Positions 35,082 to 45,064 of a stretch of DNA of 64,000 nucleotides are shown here, piece after piece (the stretch's first letter is position 1; each line of letters opens with the position of its first letter). The position numbers and the translations under genes were made by a program. The stretch is from the NCBI RefSeq assembly GCF_905171765.1, contig NC_053390.1, positions 514,314,852-514,378,851 on the forward strand, read 5' to 3'. This DNA is from Bufo bufo. Taxonomy: Eukaryota > Chordata > Amphibia > Anura > Bufonidae. Below the pieces are notes generated by a model. That model saw nothing but the letters and a program-made list of their open reading frames with translations. It had not been told where the DNA came from and searched no databases.

Positions 35082-35612
35082 ATGATAGAAAATGAAACAG
35101 TTCTTTTGTAGCCCCAAATATGATCCGGAAATCCATGGACATAATGGAGGAGATTTATCAAACTGGTGTAAACTAGAACTATCTTAGTTGCCCATAGCAA
35201 CTTGAGATGAGTGAAGATTTCAAAAATACGATTCGGACGCTTTGCTGAATTTTTCCCAAAAACTTAATTCGATCGGAATCAATTTGTCACAAAGTGCATT
35301 ATAAATAAACTATTTCCCAGCTGCAGGGAGCCTGTATCTCGGTGTACATCACTGTACGTCAGTATGACAGGCAGGTACAGGAGTCACTCTTAGAATATGT
35401 TCACACTTCTCTTATTTGGTCAGTTACAGGTAAAAAAACTGACCAAATAACTGAAGTGTGAACTCAGCCTTACAGGTCAATGTTAGCATCAGCTATAATG
35501 GACTTAACCATCCAGTGGCCCAGGATTCTACTATAGAGTGAAAGAGCAATCTCCTTTTACACCTTCAACTGACTCCACATAGATCGCTAGAGAACCAGTT
35601 CTGTTACATGTT

Positions 35613-36520
35613 TAGTGTTAGGAGCAAATATTCAAATCGCAAATTTTAATCGCGAATAACGCCACTTTGAGAATTCGTGAATATTTAGAATATAGTGCTA
35701 TATATTTGTATTCACGAATATTCAAGACTTTTTTTCATCTGAATACATGATCCCTCCCTGCTTCTTGTTTGTGGGCCAATGAGAAGGCTGCAATGTCTTT
35801 GTCTGGGCTTAACAGCATCCCTTGCAACCAATAGGAAAGTTGCCTACCCCTTATCTATATAAGAACCTCCCCAGCAGCCATTTTCTGCAGTTTTTTGCAG
35901 TTCTGAGAGAGACAGCAGTGTCATTGCTGTGCTCTGTGCTTTGCTGTGTCATTACATTAGATGGCTATTTAGTTACCGTAGCTTATATATATATAATACA
36001 GATAGTTAGTGGGAGATAGTCAGTGTAGGTTAGATAGTGATATAGTGTAGCTGATTCCAGTACAGGGTGTTAGGTAGTGTGATAGGTTCTGCTGTCCATA
36101 CATACATACATAGTGATGTGATGTCACAAGTTCACAACAATACTTAGTGCACCAATCAGTAATATGTAGTCAGACCTGCTAAAATGTGAAGTTGCATGTA
36201 TTGCGCTAAAATATGCACATCATTAATTGCCGATTTGCACAATCGCGAATATATTGGAGCACTCTATCTGCATATAAAGCTTGTAATGTTCTGCCATGCC
36301 AACCATTTTCTCCAGTCTCAGTAAATTTCTAGCAGCTAAAAAATGTAGCAAAAGTGATCCATGCCTGTATTGCGCGCGCAATACGCACATATTTCATTGC
36401 CGATTTTCACAATGAAGAAAATAATCGCAAATTCTCAAATTCGCTAATTTATGACATATATTCGCCCAAATAGTCGCGAAATATCGCAAGTTCGAATATT
36501 GCCTCTGCCGCTCATCACTA
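35613..36520. mobile_element. Non-autonomous AT-rich hAT-type element
   Basis: 908 bp from TAGTGTTAGGAGC to CGCTCATCACTA, with a near-match 8-bp duplication (TACATGTT and TACACGTA). The ends are rich in ATTCGCGAATA-type palindromes. The middle (35750-36180) shares CCTCCCTGCTTCTTG and GTGGGCCAATGAG with the element at 37537-44601, so both belong to one family. No coding sequence. Confidence 0.65.
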
Positions 36521-36998
36521 TACACGTAACATGTTAAAGGAGTCGGCCCATGACAGAGTGGCGAGGGTGTCAGCAGTAAGTTTGTGTTGATGTCACTGTT
36601 TATTTTTCCCTTGTTCTGATCCATCACAAGAACAACTAAAAAAAAAACTGATCCTGTCTTTTGAGCATCCGCCGTTCACACAGTCAATATTTGGTCAGTA
36701 ATTGATCGGTATTGCTAAGGCCAAAAAAAAACAGGAATGGGTCCAAAACAGAGATGACACATGATGGAAATATTTGCATGTCTTCTGTGTTTTGTACCCA
36801 CTCCTGCTTTTGGCCTCCAAATCATGAGCAAATTCTGATGTAAAATACTGACCATGTGAAAGAGGCCTTATGGATGATCCAAAGACAGGATCTGTTGTGC
36901 TTGTCATTTTTCAGTTCTTCTGACAGATCAGAAGAAGGGTAAAATAAATGGTGAAGTTAACAATGTTAACAAGGCCAAACAGGGATACTAGTGTTTCC

Positions 36999-37207
36999 GT
37001 CACAGAGTGGTGAGGGTGGCAACAGCATTAGGAGTCAACATAATGGCCCAGTCGCAGAGTGGGGAGGGTGGCAACCGCATAATGAGTCAACATAGTGGCA
37101 CAGTCACAAAGTGGTGAGGGTGGCAACAGCATGAGGAGTCAACAAAGTGGCCTAGTGGCAGAGTGGGGAGGGTGGCAGCAGCATGAGGAGGTAACATAGT
37201 GTTTGTG
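36999..37207. repeat. 52-bp minisatellite, four units
   Basis: Units of GAGTGGNGAGGGTGGCAACA followed by GCATNANGAGTCAACAT repeat every 52 bp. A single related unit lies at about 36550. The repeat is next to the 3' end of the hAT gene on the minus strand and may belong to that element. 36521-36998 shows nothing else. Confidence 0.8.
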
Positions 37208-38472
37208 TTATGGATTGGGGAGTTGGGGGGCAACAGCACTGGCAGTAACAGTACAAGATGGTGGGTGGCAGTAGGAGAAGATGGCAACAGAGACAGCAGG
37301 TGTGTAGCATCAGGCGGGTGGCAGCATGAGAATAGTGGCTGCAGCACATGGCCATAAATAACAGGTCCCTTTTCACAATGTTTTGGTGTGGCACCCAGAA
37401 TGATCTAGTCTGACGCATCAGGCACTGGTGTGTGAAAATCCTGGCTGATCCACGCCTGATTTATCTTTACAAAGGTTAGCCTCTTAACATTTTGTGTTAA
37501 AAAGCAAGTCCTCATTAGGGAAACTATGGCTCCTACAAGTGATGAGCGGAAGGTGTCATATTCGAATTTGCGATATTTCGCAAATATTTTGTAGAATATT
37601 CGCCGAATATTCGTGAATTCGAATATTTGTTATATTTAACTATTTTTTTTACTCAAAAAATCGACAAGGTAATCGCGTAATATGCAAATTTTCGTAATGC
37701 GAATTTTCGTAATGCAAATTTTTATCACAAATTTTTTAATTGCCTAGCAAAAACATGATTCCTCCCTGCTTCTTGCTTGTGGGCCAATGAGTCATAACAC
37801 TATATCGAATATATTAGTTTTTTCAAATATTCGCAATATTCTAAAACAAGAATATATAGCAATATAGCGAATATTCGAAAAAAACGAATATAGAGCAATT
37901 TAGATAATATAGTGCTATAATCTTTTTTTTCAATAGTTGAAATTTTTTTCCAATCTGAACTTCAGATGAGAAAAAAATTACAACTATTAGACAAAGAAGA
38001 TTATAGCACTATATTAGCTAAATTGCTCTATATTCGTTTTTTTTTTTTCCGAATATTCGCTATATTGCTATATATTCTTGTTTTAGAATATTACGAATAT
38101 TCGAAAAAACGAATATATTCATTTTTTCGAATATTCGTAATATTCTAAAACAAGAATATATAGGAATATAGCGAATATTAAAAATAAAATAAAAACAAAT
38201 ATAGAGCAATTTAGCTAATATAGTGCTATAATCTTTTTTTTCAATAGTTGAAATCTTTTTCCAATCTGAACTTCAGATGAGAAAAAAATTACAACTATTA
38301 GACAAAGAAAAATATAGCACTATATTAGCTAAATTGCTCTATATTAGTTTTTTTTTTGAATATTCGCTATATTGCTATATATTCTTGTTTTAGAATATTA
38401 CGAATATTCGAAAAAACAAATATATTCGATATAGTGCAATATATTAGTTTTTTAGAATATTCATAATTTTTC

Positions 38473-39307
38473 TGTAAGATCCTCACCTGCTTTGCACTCC
38501 AGGGGAACCAAGAGGGGTCCTCGTGGAGTTGCGGGACAGGTTATGCGTGTCTCTGATGCACCAGCGCTGACCCCTTTGCGAACCAGTGCGGGGATGCGTT
38601 CGCGTGGACATCGGAGGGGAGGACCGTCGGAGTCCCGGGGACAGAGTGGCCAGGCGAGTGACAAGACGCCGCGGCCAGGGTTGTCTCCAGTGTCTCCTGC
38701 GACTTCCGTTTCCGCATCTGGGTCCACGCGCTCGCATACTCGCGCTGAGTCAATCATGCGTCCGTGCGTACGCACGAGGGCAGGTTCGCAAAGGGATACA
38801 CGGTCGCGAGTACGCGCTTCTTATGCGCTTCGTCGACCAGTGGCGCATAATATACTGACTCACAAGAGCAAAGTGGATTAGGGAGCCAGCCATGGGTTAA
38901 TCAACTTGTGATTGCCTTAGGCCATGTACTCAGGTGCAGGGCAATTTGTTCACCTATGGTAGTGGACACTTGGCACCCTGGGATTGGTCAGCAGGCATTT
39001 AAAAGGAGGTCTCTCAGGGTGATCAGTGCCCACTGTTATTTTCCCTCAACCAGGTATAGGTCACAACTGCTAGTGACTGAAGACTGCCAGGAACTTTGTC
39101 CTTTGCAACGGACCCAAGATCTGGAGTGACTCGACTGCCAAGTGCACAGCATCATTCAGCACAGGTTGGGACTATTCCTGGAATCTCCTTGCCTGGTTTT
39201 TGTTATTATTCCTTGTTACCAGCCAGTTTCCTGGACGTTTATGTTTCTGGTGAATAAACACCTTTTTGCTTTCATCACTGGTCTGTTTGTTGGTGCCTTG
39301 CATTACA
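38473..39307 (+). repeat. Gypsy-1 5' LTR
   Basis: 835 bp, TGTAAGATCC to GCATTACA. It has a TATA-like ATTTAAAAGG near 38996 and AATAAA at 39253-39258. It differs from the 3' LTR at about 38549 (GCGTG here, GCATG there) and near 38814 (GCGAG here, GCAAG there), both CpG transitions. A long GC-rich open frame (38492-38881) is LTR sequence, not a gene. Confidence 0.95.
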
Positions 39308-39334
39308 GAACAGTGGGCCCAACTAACAGTTGCC

Positions 39335-40224
39335 ATGGACAATATCCAGCAGCAGCTGAGTGAATTAACGGGAGCCGTTAACCTGCTGTTCCAACGACGC
39401 CCAAAAATACCAGCAGCCGCTGCAGCGCAAATCCAAGAGCAACTGACAACTGTGATGGAGGAGGTTCAGCAGCTTATCCAGGGAGCCTCAGCACTACCCA
39501 TCACTATCGCAAGGCATCAAACAGAACCTAAGATCCCTCTGCCTGACCCCTTCACAGGAGAGCGACAGGAGTTCTTAAACTTCAGGGACTCCTGTCTCCT
39601 TTATTTCCAGTTGCGTCCGATGGCTTCTGGCACTCTCAGGCAGAGAATTGGGATTGTAATGTCACTGCTACGTGGAGACCCCCAACGTTGGGCATTTAAT
39701 TTGCCTCAAGACCATACAGCTTTTTCGTCAGTGGACGCCTTCTTCGAGGCTATGGCTGTGATTTACGATGACCCGGATCGTACTCGCACCGCAGAGACCA
39801 ATCTTGAGCATATTCAACAAGGCCGCCGCCCAGCTGAAGAATGCGCTGCAGAATTCAGGCGATGGGCAGCTTTCACCACCTGGGGCGACGCAGCCCTACG
39901 CCATCGCTTCCGTTTGGGACTTTCGGATGCGGTCCGGGATCTTCTTTTGGCCTTGCCTACCCCCTTCTCGTTAGAAATGGCTATCTCTCAGGCAATCGAT
40001 GCCGACAGGCGAATCCGTGAGAGGCGAGTGGAACGGTCGTCTCGGTTTTCATCCTCTCGACCACATCCAGGGCCTCTTAAATGGGCCGAAGAGCCAATGG
40101 AGGTTGGATTCTCCCACCTCACACAGAACGAGCTCGTCGCCAACAGAAAGGCCTGTGCCTATTTTGCGGAAAGTCTGGACACCTCGTTAAAACCTGTCCC
40201 CTCCTGCCGGCGGGAAACGAATGA
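39335..40224 (+). pseudogene. Gypsy-1 gag (capsid and nucleocapsid), one frameshift
   Basis: Starts at ATG 39335, 28 bp after the LTR, and reads MDNIQQQLSELTG, then the retrotransposon gag domain (PFTGERQEFLNFRDSC, about 39550, to LSDAVRDLL, about 39925). A CCHC zinc knuckle (CLFCGKSGHLVKTC, about 40155-40195) is intact but in another frame, so a one-base change near 40110-40125 breaks the gene. The knuckle frame ends with TGA at 40222-40224, overlapping the ATG at 40221 that opens the protease frame. Gag would package element RNA in cytoplasmic particles. Confidence 0.88.
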
Positions 40225-43200
40225 ACCTAGGGGGCATAGAGGAGAACCCCCTAGGTGCTATTATCCCTCCTCCAAGCCGGGTGATGGTATCCATATCCTT
40301 ACGGTGGCAAGACAAGGTCCATGAGTTTTCAGCACTAATCGATTCTGGGGCCGCTGGGAATTTTGTGGACTCAACCTTGGTTCGTCGACTTGGCATCCCG
40401 TTGATCCAGCCGAAAACCACCATGTCAGTGACCGTGATTGATGGTTCCCCTCTTCAAGATGGTCGTGCAGTGTGGATGACTCCGGGAATACAAGTAGCGG
40501 TGGGGGCTGATCATCGGGAGACCTTAAGCCTTTTTGTCCTTGACATGCCATCCACTCCCGTGATTTTGGGTCTCCCTTGGTTAAGGCTCCATAATCCAGT
40601 AGTGGACTGGCGCTCGGGTCTTATTTGTCAGTGGAGTACGGAATGCCTTACTACTGTAAGTGCATTCGTCCCGACCTGTCACTAGCCTCCATGGAAGTAT
40701 TAAGTACTTTACCACAGCAGTATCATAATTTCCGAGATGTGTTCAGTCCTCAGGGGGCTGATGTGTTACCTCCCCACAGGTCATATGATTGTCCTATAGA
40801 CCTGTTGCCAGGTACTATGCCACCACGAGGGCATCTTTATAATCTCACTGGGCCTGAGGTTCAGGCTCAGCGGGAGTATATTAAAGAGAACCTTGAGAAG
40901 AATTTCATTCGTCCATCCACTTCCCCTGCTGGAGCTGGATTCTTCTTTGTGGAGAAGAAGGATGGAGGCTTGAGACCTTGCATCGATTATCGTGCCCTTA
41001 ATCGGATTACGGTGAAGAATCGGTATCCACTGCCTCTGATTGATGATCTGTTTTCTCAGGTGGCAGGGGCCCGAGTCTTCACCAAACTTGATTTAAGGGG
41101 TGCTTATAATTTAGTTCGCATTAGAGAGGGTGACGAATGGAAGACCGCATTTAATACCAGAGACGGGCATTACGAGTATCTCGTGATGCCTTTCGGTCTC
41201 TGTAATGCTCCCGCGGTCTTCCAGGAGTTCATCAACGATGTTCTCAGAGATTTCTTGGATAGATGTGTTGTTGTCTATCTAGATGACATACTAATCTACT
41301 CTTCGGATCTGATCTCTCATCGGAGACACGTGTGTCAGGTTTTCCAGAAGCTGAGGGAGAACCGCCTCTATGCCAAACTTGAGATGTGTCTGTTTGAGGT
41401 GAAGGAATTGCCTTTCCTGGGGTACATTATCTCAGAAAAGGGATTGGCTATGGACCCATCCAAACTTTCTGCTGTCTTGGATTGGCCTCAGCCTAAGGAT
41501 CTTGAGGGGTTGCAGCGTTTCTTAGGCTTTGCCAACTTCTACCGCAAGTTTATTAAGAATTTTTCTGCGATAGTAGTACCTCTCACCAACCTCACTAAGA
41601 AGGGAGCTAATCCTTCTAAGTGGACGAGAGAGGCAGTCAGAGCCTTTGAGACGCTGAAACAGGCCTTTTGCACGGCACCAATTCTTACTCATCCAGACAC
41701 CTCCAGACCTTTTGTTCTCGAGGTCGATGCCTCAGAGGTCGGTGTAGGGGCAGTTCTCTCACAGTATTCTGGGGACCCTGAGAGGTTACATCCCTGTGCC
41801 TTCTTCTCTCGGAAGCTCTCTCCAGCCGAGTGTAATTATGATATCGGCAATAGAGAGCTTCTGGGAGTAAAATTGGCTAGAGGGTGCAGAACATCCCATC
41901 ACGGTTTACACTGACCACAAAAATTTGGAGTACCTAGAGAGTGCCAAAAGACTCAACTCCCGACAAGCCCGGTGGGCATTGTTTTTCACCCGCTTCAATT
42001 TCCGCCTCACTTATAAACCAGGTTCCAAAAACGTGAAGGCAGATGCCCTATCCCGCTGCTTCCCTGAGGTTGCTTCCGTCCTGGACTCTGAGCCAGAAAC
42101 CATTCTCCCAACTAAATGTTTTCTTGCTGCCCTGGGGGCCGCAGAAGTAATGGAGGACTTGTCCTCTCTTCTTGAGCCTTCACAGGCAGAGAGTCCACCT
42201 GACAAACCCGAGGGTCGATGGTTTGTACCCATTAACCTTCGATTGAAGGTCATCCAACAGCTTCATGACTCAAAGTCTGCCGGGCATTTGGGTGTTAAGA
42301 AAACACTTGCCCTTGTTAAACGTCACGTGTGGTGGCCCAACATGTCCGTGGATGTTAAGGCCTATATCCAGGCATGTACTGTTTGTGCCAGATGTAAACC
42401 ATCCCGTTCTGCCCCTTCTGGGACTTTACTCCCACTGCCAATTCCCCAGGCTCCATGGACTCACATTTCCATGGATTTCATCACAGATTTGCCAAGGTCC
42501 TCTGGAAGTACGGTAATCTGGGTAGTGGTGGACCGTTTTAGTAAAATGGCCCATTTTATCCCACTCCCTGGATTGCCCTCGGCCAGAGAATTGGCAGATC
42601 TGTTCTTGAATCATGTCTTTCGATTACACGGAGCGCCGGATGACATTGTTTCAGACAGAGGAGTGCAATTCATCTATCGCTTCTGGCGTTCTTTCTGCTC
42701 CCGATTGGGTATTAATTTGTCTTTTTCTTCTTGTTTTCACCCAGAGACCAACGGTCAGACGGAAAGGACTAACCAGACCCTGGAGCAATATCTCCGGTGC
42801 TTCGTGTCAGACTGCCAGGAGGAATGGGCAGCGTATCTACCCTTTGCGGAGGTGGCTTATAACAACTCTGAGCATGCTTCCACTAAGATGTCTCCGTTCA
42901 GGTGCGTGGGGGGCAGGGATCCAAGACTCTCTTCTTTGGCCGGACCCTCCACTGACTCACCGGTGGTGGATCAATGGTTCGAGGATAGACGTCCCATTTG
43001 GTCGATCGTCATCGCACCGTAGAGCACCGTAGAGCAAAAGTTTAAGGTGGGAGATCAGGTGTGGGTCTCCACCCGGAACATTCCGCTGCGTCAGCCATCT
43101 TCCAAGTTGGGTCCTCGATTCATTGGCCCATACCCAGTGACACAAAAGATCAACCGAGTTACGTACAAGGTTGCTCTTCCACCGTCGATCCGAGGAGTGA

Positions 43201-43497
43201 ACACCTTTCATGTTTCACTTCTCAAATCGGCAGCCGACTCTGCTCCCTTCATTCAGACCCCATCCCCGCTGGAGGTCCAAGGGGTACCGGAGTTCGAGGT
43301 GAACAGAATTTTGGACTCTCGTTTTGTCCAAAGGTCTCTTCAATACTTGGTGGACTGGAAGGGTTTTGGTCCAGAGGAGAGATGTTGGATACCTGCTCGC
43401 CAGGTGCATGCGGATGAGTTGGTGGCAGCCTTTCACCGGGATAATCCGGGGAAAGCTTGCTTGGAGTCTTCAGAGCCGCCTCCTCGAGGGGGGGGTA
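40221..43497 (+). pseudogene. Gypsy-1 pol (protease, RT, RNase H, integrase, chromodomain)
   Basis: The protease has LIDSGAAGNFVD (about 40335). A frame change near 40650-40690 follows. The RT (40690-41600) has an intact YLDD in [12 protein letters not shown] (about 41275), and RNase H starts near 41700. About 25 bp are missing near 41880 where FEEWRHLL is expected, shifting the frame. The integrase has a His/Cys zinc-binding region (about 42285-42410), [18 protein letters not shown] and HPETNGQTER, giving all three catalytic residues. A deletion, stop (43020-43022) and short direct duplication (GCACCGTAGA) precede VGDQVWVS. The chromodomain (about 43290-43420, EVNRILDSRF to GPEERCWIPA) would steer integration to modified histones. 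Confidence 0.9.
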
Positions 43498-43498
43498 A

Positions 43499-44333
43499 TG
43501 TAAGATCCTCACCTGCTTTGCACTCCAGGGGAACCAAGAGGGGTCCTCGTGGAGTTGCGGGACAGGTTATGCATGTCTCTGATGCACCAGCGCTGACCCC
43601 TTTGCGAACCAGTGCGGGGATGCGTTCGCGTGGACATCGGAGGGGAGGACCGTCGGAGTCCCGGGGACAGAGTGGCCAGGCGAGTGACAAGACGCCGCGG
43701 CCAGGGTTGTCTCCAGTGTCTCCTGCGACTTCCGTTTCCGCATCTGGGTCCACGCGCTCGCATACTCGCGCTGAGTCAATCATGCGTCCGTGCGTACGCA
43801 CGAGGGCAGGTTCGCAAAGGGATACACGGTCGCAAGTACGCGCTTCTTATGCGCTTCGTCGACCAGTGGCGCATAATATACTGACTCACAAGAGCAAAGT
43901 GGATTAGGGAGCCAGCCATGGGTTAATCAACTTGTGATTGCCTTAGGCCATGTACTCAGGTGCAGGGCAATTTGTTCACCTATGGTAGTGGACACTTGGC
44001 ACCCTGGGATTGGTCAGCAGGCATTTAAAAGGAGGTCTCTCAGGGTGATCAGTGCCCACTGTTATTTTCCCTCAACCAGGTATAGGTCACAACTGCTAGT
44101 GACTGAAGACTGCCAGGAACTTTGTCCTTTGCAACGGACCCAAGATCTGGAGTGACTCGACTGCCAAGTGCACAGCATCATTCAGCACAGGTTGGGACTA
44201 TTCCTGGAATCTCCTTGCCTGGTTTTTGTTATTATTCCTTGTTACCAGCCAGTTTCCTGGACGTTTATGTTTCTGGTGAATAAACACCTTTTTGCTTTCA
44301 TCACTGGTCTGTTTGTTGGTGCCTTGCATTACA
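43499..44333 (+). repeat. Gypsy-1 3' LTR
   Basis: 835 bp, preceded by the purine tract GAGGGGGGGG (about 43486-43495). AATAAA lies at 44279-44284. Two transitions separate it from the 5' LTR. The pol frame reads through the tract into this LTR without a stop (to 43907), which suggests a one-base length change in the G run. Confidence 0.95.
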
Positions 44334-44766
44334 TTTTCCCATTTAAAGTTATGATACCTCCCTGCTTCTTGCTTGTGGGCCAATGAGTCATTGGCCCACA
44401 AGCAAGAAGCAGGGAGGAATCATGTTTTTGCTAGGCAATTGAAAAATTGCGATAAAAATTTGCATTACAAAAATTTGCAATAAAAAACTCAAATATTCGA
44501 AATGACGAATATATATCACTATATTCTAAATATTTGCGAATTTTCGAAGTACCTATATTCGCGATAAAAATTTGCAATTCGAATATTCGTGATCAACACT
44601 AGCTCCTATCACACTAAACACCCACTCTGATGCCACACTACTGGCAGGGTGCACTCCAAGTATGCCATCACATGCTGGTTTAGGTTCTGCTCCATGTCCT
44701 GCTGGTGCTGGGTGGTTTCTTCAGTAGGCGGATGAAGAAAAGTGCTCATTAGAGACTCCAGACTTA

Positions 44767-45064
44767 GGGTCCATTCACATGTCCGTGTGTGTTTTGCGGA
44801 TCCACGGATCTCCAAAACACGGATATCGGCGATGTGGTTCCGCATTTTGCGGACCGCACATTGCCGGCACTTAATAGAAAATGCCTATTCTTGTCCGCAA
44901 TTGCGGACAAGAATTGGACATGTTCTATTTTTTTCGGGATCGGACTTGCGGACCCGGAAGTGCGGATCCGCAATTCCGGATCCGGGCAGCACATCGCGCT
45001 GCCCCATAGAAATGAATGGGTCCGCAATTTTGCAGAACGAAATTGCGGACGTGTGAAGGGACCC
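44767..45064. mobile_element. Harbinger-like MITE, 298 bp
   Basis: Ends GGGTCCATTCACA and TGTGAAGGGACCC form a 13-bp inverted repeat with one mismatch, flanked by TTA (44764-44766 and 45065-45067). A three-base TTA duplication is typical of PIF/Harbinger. The interior is a series of inverted repeats around TGCGGATCC. It lies inside the hAT-2 transposase gene. The ~90-bp hairpin units within the TTAA elements have similar base content. Confidence 0.8.

Larger units (their letters stand above)
38473..44333 (+). mobile_element. Gypsy-1: chromodomain LTR retrotransposon
   Basis: 5861 bp with two 835-bp LTRs and a 5-bp duplication TTTTC (38468-38472 and 44334-44338). The order is LTR, gag with CCHC knuckle, protease, RT, RNase H, integrase, chromodomain, purine tract, LTR, which is that of a Metaviridae chromovirus. 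Nothing resembling an envelope gene is present. The coding region carries several frameshifts and a small deletion although the LTRs are almost identical. No canonical TGG primer-binding site begins directly after the 5' LTR; the nearest TGGGCCC starts six bases in. Confidence 0.95.
37537..44601. mobile_element. Non-autonomous AT-rich hAT-type element, split by Gypsy-1
   Basis: Ends AAGTGATGAGC and GATCAACACTA are flanked by GCTCCTAC (37529-37536) and GCTCCTAT (44602-44609), an 8-bp duplication with one mismatch. It lies within the C-terminal domain of hAT-2. The original ~1.2 kb is almost all A+T, with palindromes of CGAATATTCG type. Two copies of a ~300-bp inverted-repeat block lie at about 37860-38160 and 38200-38440. 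A 28-bp perfect inverted repeat (44357-44384 and 44390-44417) encloses GAGTC. No coding sequence. Confidence 0.8.

Noticed and set aside
36999..37418. Minus-strand frames rich in Leu, Pro, His and Cys
   Set aside because: Translations of the 52-bp minisatellite and its flank, with no independent evidence of coding.
38492..38881. GC-rich 129-codon frame and overlapping antisense frames
   Set aside because: Lies wholly in the Gypsy-1 LTR and recurs in the 3' LTR. The open frame reflects high GC content.
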